A DNA stretch of 64,000 bases. It comes from Lolium rigidum (lineage: Eukaryota; Streptophyta; Magnoliopsida; Poales; Poaceae). The notes beneath the pieces are model-generated. The model had not been told where the DNA came from. It made no database searches and saw only the letters and a program-made list of their open reading frames with translations. Of the stretch, positions 58,069 through 64,000 are shown piece by piece. Location: positions 253,444,124 through 253,508,123 of the forward strand of contig NC_061514.1 of the NCBI RefSeq assembly GCF_022539505.1. Direction: 5' to 3'. Each line of letters begins with the position of its first letter. Position 1 is the first letter of the stretch. The translations under genes were made by a program, and so were the position numbers.

Positions 58069-58636
58069 CAGGGTTTTGGTTACCGGTTGGGAAATCTAGT
58101 TACCGACCGGTAACCGGGTTTCCCGAGCACCCCCGGTAAACACTCTAACCGGTCAAAAAATCCCGATTTGTTTTGAATTTTTTGAATTTAAACGCATAAA
58201 AGTAGATAAATAACACATAGTCTACAAAGTAGCATGAGCTGTATGGATGGCCTGGTGGTTCCAGTCAACTGTGCGCAACGCTAGGTTCAGTATTCGATTT
58301 TCTTGTCCTCCTCTTTCTTTTTAACGATTATTGTCTCTGTCTGTGTCAAATTTATGGTCAATTTCACATAATTATGCAAAAATTGTGGATGACAAAGTTC
58401 GAACCGCAGACCTAGGGCACGGATATAGAGCAATGGATGCAGATTGACCATTTAGTTAGAAGCCAGGTTGTGTATAACTCTAGTTCCGACTCGAAATAAC
58501 CCTTTCTTACAAATTTTGAATTCAAATTTTAGTTTTTGAATTTGCTTGGGAACCGGTCGGGATTTCTCGGTTACCACGGGAACCGGGAATCCCGAGCACC
58601 CTCGGGAAATTTTTTCTTTCGGGAGCCAAAACCTTG
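58069..58636. mobile_element. hAT-type MITE
   Basis: The ends CAGGGTTTTGG and, inverted, CAAGGTTTTGG are flanked by the 8-bp duplication ATATTAAT at 58061-58068 and 58637-58644. An 8-bp duplication and a CAGGGTTTT-type terminus define a hAT element. The subterminal regions are inverted and rich in GGTAACCGG and TTCCCGAGCACCC. No coding capacity. Confidence 0.9.
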
Positions 58637-58644
58637 ATATTAAT

Positions 58645-58949
58645 ATCAAGTACAACAAGCCTCTCGAACGACTCTATATCACTAGCAATTCGAGTCATCA
58701 AGGACAACACATCTGAATTATTAAAAAAAATCCAAGGCACACAGTAACCAACAGTGACATCAACTAGTGCCCTGACAACACACATGCTGCGAGAAAGTTC
58801 TACAACAGCAACACCTTTAGGAAGGTGATGTATGCAAGTGCACAAGTTAAATGTAGCTAGTTCAAAGTAAGAGTATTGAACCATAAAGAGCTATGGAAAT
58901 GATCTTTTGCTTCTTGTTGTGAATTTATTAAAGTATAGTTGGAAATTAT
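58645..58949. other. Unassigned DNA
   Basis: Short stretch with a minus-strand frame (58522-58884) extending out of the hAT MITE, which argues against a real gene. Nothing recognised. Confidence 0.4.
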
Positions 58950-60080
58950 CTTTTAATTTCAAGGCGACCCATTATCACCCATACTATTTAACATAGTGCC
59001 CGATATGTTGACCTTCATGATTGAGCGCACAAAACCTAATGGTCAAATTGAGGGGGTAATTCCTCGTCTAGTGGATGGGGACTATCTATCTTTCAATATG
59101 CAGATGAATGGATCATGATTTCGAAAAGGCAAAGAGACTGAAACTAATATTGCCAGCAATGGAGTAGCTATCGGGAGTCCAAAATTAATTTCCAAAAGGT
59201 ATTTTTGTTTTTGTTTTGGGGGAGCCCAATATGTGACACATCAATGTGCTGAGTCAATCCGTTCTGAGAAAGACGGGTTTCTAATTAGCTATTTGGGCAT
59301 TCTTTTTCATCATCGAAGACTTACAAATGCAAAATGGAAGCATGTGGAGGGACGCTTTCAGAAAAAACTTAACAACTAGAAAGGAAATCTAATATCAATT
59401 GGTAGAAGATTTGTACTATTTAATTCAGTACGTACATAGTAATATGGTAATGTATATGAAACCTGTCTTCTAAATACCAAAAGGAATTTTGCATAGATAG
59501 TGAGAAGAAAGAATATAAATTGGCTATATGGAAAGTGGTTTTCCGCCCAAAAAATCAGGGGATCTTGGTCATGATCCTCAGGTAAAAAATGCAACTCTCC
59601 TAGTTAAATGGTTTTTAAACTTCTTACGGAGGATGAGGTTCTAGCAAACTCTATTGAGAGGAGAAAGTATATAGGCTCACTTTATTAAAAAACTGAGGAC
59701 TCCCACTTTTAGGATTGTCTAATCACGACGAAGAAATATTCTTTTGCTTTGAATCATTTGATACCAAGGATGGCTCGGAGGTCAGGTCCTGAGAGGATAA
59801 GAGGCTAGGGAACACCACTCTCCGAAAAAATATCTAGCTTTATAGAACATTGACCATCACAAGAGTGATACAATCGCAACGGTTTCAGAGGCATCGCAAC
59901 CAGGTACGCCGTTCATGCGAGATTTAGTTGGTCTCAAGCTTGTGGCATGTAACGCTTTATAAGGGCAACTGGCAATTGTCCAATATCGCAAGGGACTGAT
60001 AAGTTTCGTTATAATCTACTTGAGAATGTTAGATTCTCGCTAAATTATATGTATAGAGCATGTCCTTTCAGATGGTATCT
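58950..60080 (+). pseudogene. LINE-B: decayed reverse transcriptase fragment
   Basis: A plus-strand remnant of a second LINE. Recognisable: GDPLSPILFNIVPDMLT (near 58965) followed by GQIEGVIPRLVDG; the KINFQK-like stretch near 59185; SYLGILFHHRRLTNAKWKHVE (near 59290) and GRRFVLFNSV (near 59400), then weaker matches to about 60010. Many stops and frameshifts. Both ends are missing. It is on the opposite strand to LINE-A, so it is a separate copy. Confidence 0.82.
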
Positions 60081-60890
60081 TCTAAAAAAAAATGCGTAAA
60101 TACATCACAATCCACTCCCATCGCAGTTTGGGATTAGAAGAGAAACGAGGGAATTGGGTGAAATGGAAGGATTCGCCAAATCATCTCTCGTCCCCAAATC
60201 TCTAGGAGATGGAAATACCCTAGCCTAGAGGTATTCAAGGCCTCATTCTTCATTGGATTCTCAAAGGTTTTTTCAGATTCAAAACAAGGTTCTTTTTCTC
60301 GGAAACAAGGCAGATACCGGCCTGTTTGTGGATCCTGGCCTTGCAATATTTTTGGTCGGGTCAACTTTCTAATTCCTGGTCACACTTATACGCGAGCTCG
60401 GCTGTGCACACAACTCTTGAACTGAATGGTTTCCGCTGAATTTCCCTACTCCGAAAATATCCGGATCGAGTTCCATATATCGAGAATCCGTCGCACTCGG
60501 CAGCAAAATGTTATCCACATCCAAGGACCAAACCCGATCGGCCACACGTACTACTACTAGGCATCTTCTCCTGTAAACAAATCCGGAACCGACATCATCA
60601 GCATTCAGCAGCTAGTACAGTCCAAGAATTACACACGCAATTTCGTGTATTTTTTTCATCGTCCAATCTCTGTCAGCGATCGGAGCCCGTACCTCAAGTC
60701 AACCTTCTCGAGCTGAAATCAGCTGCCTATTGTCTCGCTGTCACGGCTTAAGCAACCTTCTCGAGCCCTTATTCTATCTTGTGCATTAGTACAAAATTCG
60801 AATTAGTTGAGCATGGATGGCTGATGCCTACTAATACAACTCGATAACTACCGAGCAAGGCCAATGAGAGCGTAGCTTTTCTGCCATCTT
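60081..60890. other. Unassigned region upstream of the DUF26 gene
   Basis: No repeat ends or genes recognised. The final few hundred bases (60400-60890) must contain the promoter of the DUF26 gene, but no clear TATA box could be assigned. Confidence 0.45.
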
Positions 60891-60928
60891 AGTGTGCCCC
60901 CAACAGTTCTCACTCAGCACCTACTACC

Positions 60929-61831
60929 ATGCTTCTCCTCTTTCTCCTCTTCCTCGTTGCCACCACCTCGTCACCAGCATCCGGCGATGGCGAAGCCGAG
61001 CCGGTGGTCAACGACTTCTCCCACGTCTGCAGCTCCACGGACGGCCCGCAGCAGCTCTACCAGCCCAACAGCACCTTCGCGGCCAACCTCGCCGCCATGT
61101 CCACGGCGCTCCCGAGGAACGCCTCGGCGACCGGCTTCTCGGCGGGCGCGTTCGGCCGGGCGCCGGACACGGCGTACGGGCTGGGTCTCTGCCGTGGGGA
61201 CATCCCCGGCGACCGCTGCGCTGCGTGCCTCGCCATGGCGTTCGAGGGCGCGGCGGACCTGTGCCGCGACAGCAAGGACGTCACCATCTTCTACGACCAG
61301 TGCCACGTCCGGTTCTACGACCGGGACTTCCTCGCCGGCGTCAGAAACGGGCCAAAGAAGGTCGCCCACAACATGAACAACGTGTCCGCATGGAACGTCG
61401 CCGAGTTCGACGGCCTTGTCACGCGGTTGGCGAACGCGGTGGCGGACAGGGCCAGCAACGCGAGCAATCGGTACGCCACGGGCCAGGCCGGCTTCGCACC
61501 CGAGAAGATCAACCTGTACGGCCTGGCGCAGTGCACGCCGGATCTCACGACGGCTCAGTGCCGGAGCTGCCTCGCCGGCATCATCGGAGAGATACCCAAG
61601 TCCTTGAGTGGGAGGGTGGGCGGGAGGATTCTCGGAGTGCGCTGCAATTACAGGTACGAGAAGGATATCTTCTTCCACATGCCCGACGACATCGTCACGC
61701 TCACGCCGCTCGTCAGTTCCTCTTCCTCCACAGGTGAGGCTCTCATCGATGTTGATGTAGTTTTAGCATCTGAAAATCCATCCCCCGTTTCAAACCAGCA
61801 GCTAGCAGTAGTACTTCCTTTCAGTCAATGA
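60929..61831 (+). CDS. Cysteine-rich receptor-like kinase ectodomain (two DUF26 domains), no kinase in window
   Basis: The ORF of 300 codons starts MLLLFLLFLVATTSSPASG, a signal peptide. DUF26 (Gnk2-type) domain 1 spans about residues 27-135, with C88-X8-C97-X2-C100 plus C112 and C125. Domain 2 spans about 150-255, with C202-X8-C211-X2-C214 and C239 in GVRCNYRYEKD. N-glycosylation sequons occur near residues 47, 64, 151 and 177. After the Ser-rich stretch at 263-267 the sequence CACAG|GTGAGG (donor after 61733) marks a likely exon end in phase 1, the usual exon 1 end in this family; the remaining 32 codons would then be intron read-through. Transmembrane and kinase exons should follow but none is visible to 64000. 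It is either a severed receptor kinase or a secreted two-DUF26 protein. The family acts at the cell surface, often in stress and defence signalling. The start at 60929 is chosen because it opens with the signal peptide. Confidence 0.9.
   Translation: MLLLFLLFLVATTSSPASGDGEAEPVVNDFSHVCSSTDGPQQLYQPNSTFAANLAAMSTALPRNASATGFSAGAFGRAPDTAYGLGLCRGDIPGDRCAACLAMAFEGAADLCRDSKDVTIFYDQCHVRFYDRDFLAGVRNGPKKVAHNMNNVSAWNVAEFDGLVTRLANAVADRASNASNRYATGQAGFAPEKINLYGLAQCTPDLTTAQCRSCLAGIIGEIPKSLSGRVGGRILGVRCNYRYEKDIFFHMPDDIVTLTPLVSSSSSTGEALIDVDVVLASENPSPVSNQQLAVVLPFSQ
61734..61738 (+). promoter_or_regulatory. Probable splice donor of the DUF26 gene
   Basis: CACAG followed by GTGAG right after the last conserved DUF26 residues and a Ser-rich linker, where exon 1 of such genes normally ends. 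Confidence 0.6.
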
Positions 61832-63392
61832 GATGGAAATGATTAATTGGATGATGCATCCTCCTTGCGCGTAAGTAGATGACAATGTCAGCAGCAAGTA
61901 GCAACGTACTGTGCACGTACAAAGCACAATGGGTCAAAATTAAGGCTAACCTAACTGAAACATGAAAACAAAAATCTCTAGATATTTACATTTGACGTCC
62001 CTTTTAGCATGAATAATGCTGACGTGGAAAAACTATATTATCTAAGAGCATGCCATTGTGCATGCATTTTAAGAAATTCTACTGTACTTTATACTATTCA
62101 AATATATATAATACATGTATAAGAAAAGTTTAAGTAACATATATCAGTCATCGAGTTAGTTCAACTTAAATTTACAACATTCATCAGTAATTTCATGTCT
62201 CGAGAAAATTACATGATTTTTTTAATAATACAATAAATATTGTGTATTTTTTAGCTGAGAATATCACTCATTAATCACAAAACCCAGCAGTTCTCACATT
62301 TTTAGCTGTATGGCTTACTTATAGTTTTATTGTTTTAAAAAGGAGCAGATTCAAATCAGAGCTCAAACAAACAATAGCTGGTTTTCAAGATCCGACACAG
62401 TTGTAGTAAAGAATTCTCGGCAGCTTATCTCATCAGAGTGTAGGGCCCTCTTGACTTTGTTGTCCATAGAAGAAACGTCGGGCGGTGCACATCACAGCCT
62501 ACAGTAACAAAGAATTATCTGCGCGCCATGTGTACGGATCATGGCAGTATTGATATGTGCATATATTTTACGACGTGGGCCGTTGAATCTTTGCCTTTGT
62601 GTTGCGAGATGAGAGGACGTCCAAGTCCAGTCGATGATGCTATGGACCTGCATATTTCGTCGAGAACTATACCAGCACTTTCCGCGGGGCATTTTCCATT
62701 TTTTAGCGGAGACAAAGGTAGGACTTTTTTGTTTAAAAATATATAAAAGGTTTTTCCAAGCATTATTCCATGCGCGAATCCATGAAATCGATGGCATCGA
62801 TAGAGATGCCAGCAAATCTAATCGGGCCATCTCAATCGCATGACCGTTCCTTGTTTTGGCAGTCGATGACTGGACCGGCAGTAGTGAGCTAGCTAGCACA
62901 ATAGTCCTTTTTTTTCTATCGGTTTTGCTAATTGTTAGTACACTGAGATTTAGGTTAGAGCTCAGCAGAATATGCATCAGTTGAATTGTGCCAAGTTCGT
63001 GCGTCGTCTTCTACATTGAGCATATCGAGTTGGAGGAGGGAGGGGGTGGGGGGACGTCCGTCGAGCCGGAGCCGGTGACGGCGCGGCTGGCCGCATCATA
63101 GACGGCGACGACGAGGATGGACGTTAGGGTTTGGGGTGCGGGCTGTCGGCGCCAGAGAAGAAGGGGGCATGACTTAGAGGGATGGCCTGGGCGGCGGTGG
63201 ACCGGCGGAGGAGGGAGCTTGGGGCAAGGCGGGGCGGCGAGGTGCGCGGCAGCGCGCCGGCTAGGGGGGGGGGTGGATGGCGATCCGGTCGACAATGGCT
63301 GCGGGGAGGCCGGAGGTGGAGAAGAAGGCCGGTTAAATAACTCTCGGTTAACTAAGCCCTAGATAGACCATTTTCCTATTACAGATCAAAGT
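61832..63392. other. Unassigned region; GC-rich island at 63010-63320
   Basis: No kinase, transmembrane exon or repeat ends recognised. At 63010-63320 a GC-rich island opens frames on both strands (for example 63011-63295 minus) of low-complexity Pro/Gly/Arg-rich composition without a domain; it may be a decayed exon or 5' leader. Confidence 0.45.
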
Positions 63393-63490
63393 ACTCACTC
63401 GGTTCTAAACAGTTTGTCGCGCATTTTTTTAATCTAAGTTTGAATATATCTATAAATTATAGCTATATCTATATCTAAATTAGGTGTACA
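63393..63490. mobile_element. Possible Stowaway-type terminus, one end only
   Basis: ACTCACTCGGTTCTAAACAG followed by TTTGTCGCGC resembles the CTCCCTCCGTTCC-type Stowaway start, but no matching right end was found. Confidence 0.35.
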
Positions 63491-64000
63491 TGTAATGTCG
63501 ATGGTAGCCGACACAGGTAGGCGACCGTACCCCGTCGAGAGCTAGCACAGGTTTTTCGTCCGGAGATTTATTCCCTTTGTTCAGGCGGATCCACGTGCGG
63601 CACGAGAGGTGCTAGCTTTTGGCGAGACAGGTTTAGCTCCCTGGCCTTTGATTAATCTTGCTTGCTCCCCTTTGTTGCCTTTGTTCAGCCATGGCCACCG
63701 CCCACCGCCCACAGGCCGCTTTGTTCAAGCAGAGTCATCCACTCACATCACATGCTTCGGGGAATCCGGCCGGGTCGACATCTGCCTGCCATGCACGTAG
63801 TACGTATGGACGCGTCTATCGGACGAAATTAAGCCCTTTGATTATGCTCAGCCAGTTGGTACGGCCGCTGCTTTGCTTCCCACGGTCGTCAGTGTCCAAT
63901 CCAAAGGCGATCTCGTGAGCCAGCCGCCGGGGAGACCCCGGTGTTTGACCCTCGCCTCGAGTCGTAGCCACCCGGATCCAATCAGCATCCTCCGTGTTTA
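63491..64000. other. Unassigned DNA at the right edge
   Basis: Moderately GC-rich; frames at 63609-63918 have no recognisable domain. Confidence 0.4.

Noticed and set aside
60971..61678. 235-codon minus-strand frame over the DUF26 exon
   Set aside because: Shadow frame from high GC at third positions; the plus strand has the conserved cysteines and signal peptide.
62492..62977. 161-codon minus-strand frame downstream of the DUF26 gene
   Set aside because: Does not resemble a kinase or any family I know, and lies on the wrong strand to complete the receptor kinase.

Overview
The window is nuclear DNA from a large-genome temperate grass, most likely a Triticeae species (wheat, barley, rye or Aegilops type). 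The evidence is the repeat content: BARE-1/WIS/Angela-type Copia LTRs, Athila-like Gypsy LTRs primed by tRNA-Asp, Stowaway and Harbinger elements, a CACTA element and grass-type LINEs, together with GC-rich plant coding exons. There are no bacterial features. A 100-N assembly gap lies at 13541-13640.

Two real gene ends bracket a repeat sea. At the left edge (1-977, minus) is the 5' part of a nepenthesin-type aspartic protease, intact to the window edge. Near the right edge (60929-61831, plus) is the two-DUF26 ectodomain exon of a cysteine-rich receptor-like kinase, with no transmembrane or kinase exon visible in the 2.2 kb that follows. A small 3'-exon-like remnant of a host gene (about 8196-8245 joined to 13120-13174) is split by a Copia element.

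Layout: degenerate Stowaway (1230-1462); 1.6-kb foldback element (1550-3161); solo Gypsy LTR (3636-5231); Stowaway (5387-5622); Harbinger element with a broken transposase (5711-7834); Copia element of the Ale/Retrofit type (8246-13114); gap plus an Angela-type LTR fragment; about 5 kb of largely unassigned DNA with a MITE (14782-14951) and a GC-rich tandem block (15710-16090). From about 18756 to 57808 everything is one nest. The host of the nest is a minus-strand LINE, cut into four pieces by Gypsy element G1 (18862-25453), Gypsy element G2 (27630-50895) and a CACTA element (52140-57085). G2 was itself hit by an Angela-type Copia (28177-36972, inside its 3' LTR) and by a 6.3-kb TG..CA unit (39977-46271, in its 3' internal region). 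Every one of these insertions has a target-site duplication that can be read directly. The CACTA element carries gene-like GC-rich DNA, 716-bp tandem repeats and an 891-bp hairpin. A hAT MITE (58069-58636) and a decayed plus-strand LINE (about 58950-60080) follow.

The genes do not form a pathway. The two host genes belong to families often linked to apoplastic defence, which is an inference from family membership only. The most unusual items are the two large foldback structures, the cargo-bearing CACTA, the Gypsy elements that lack reverse transcriptase and integrase and share a 3' module with triplicated polypurine-like motifs, and a pattern of one-base homopolymer differences confined to high-copy repeats that looks like consensus error.
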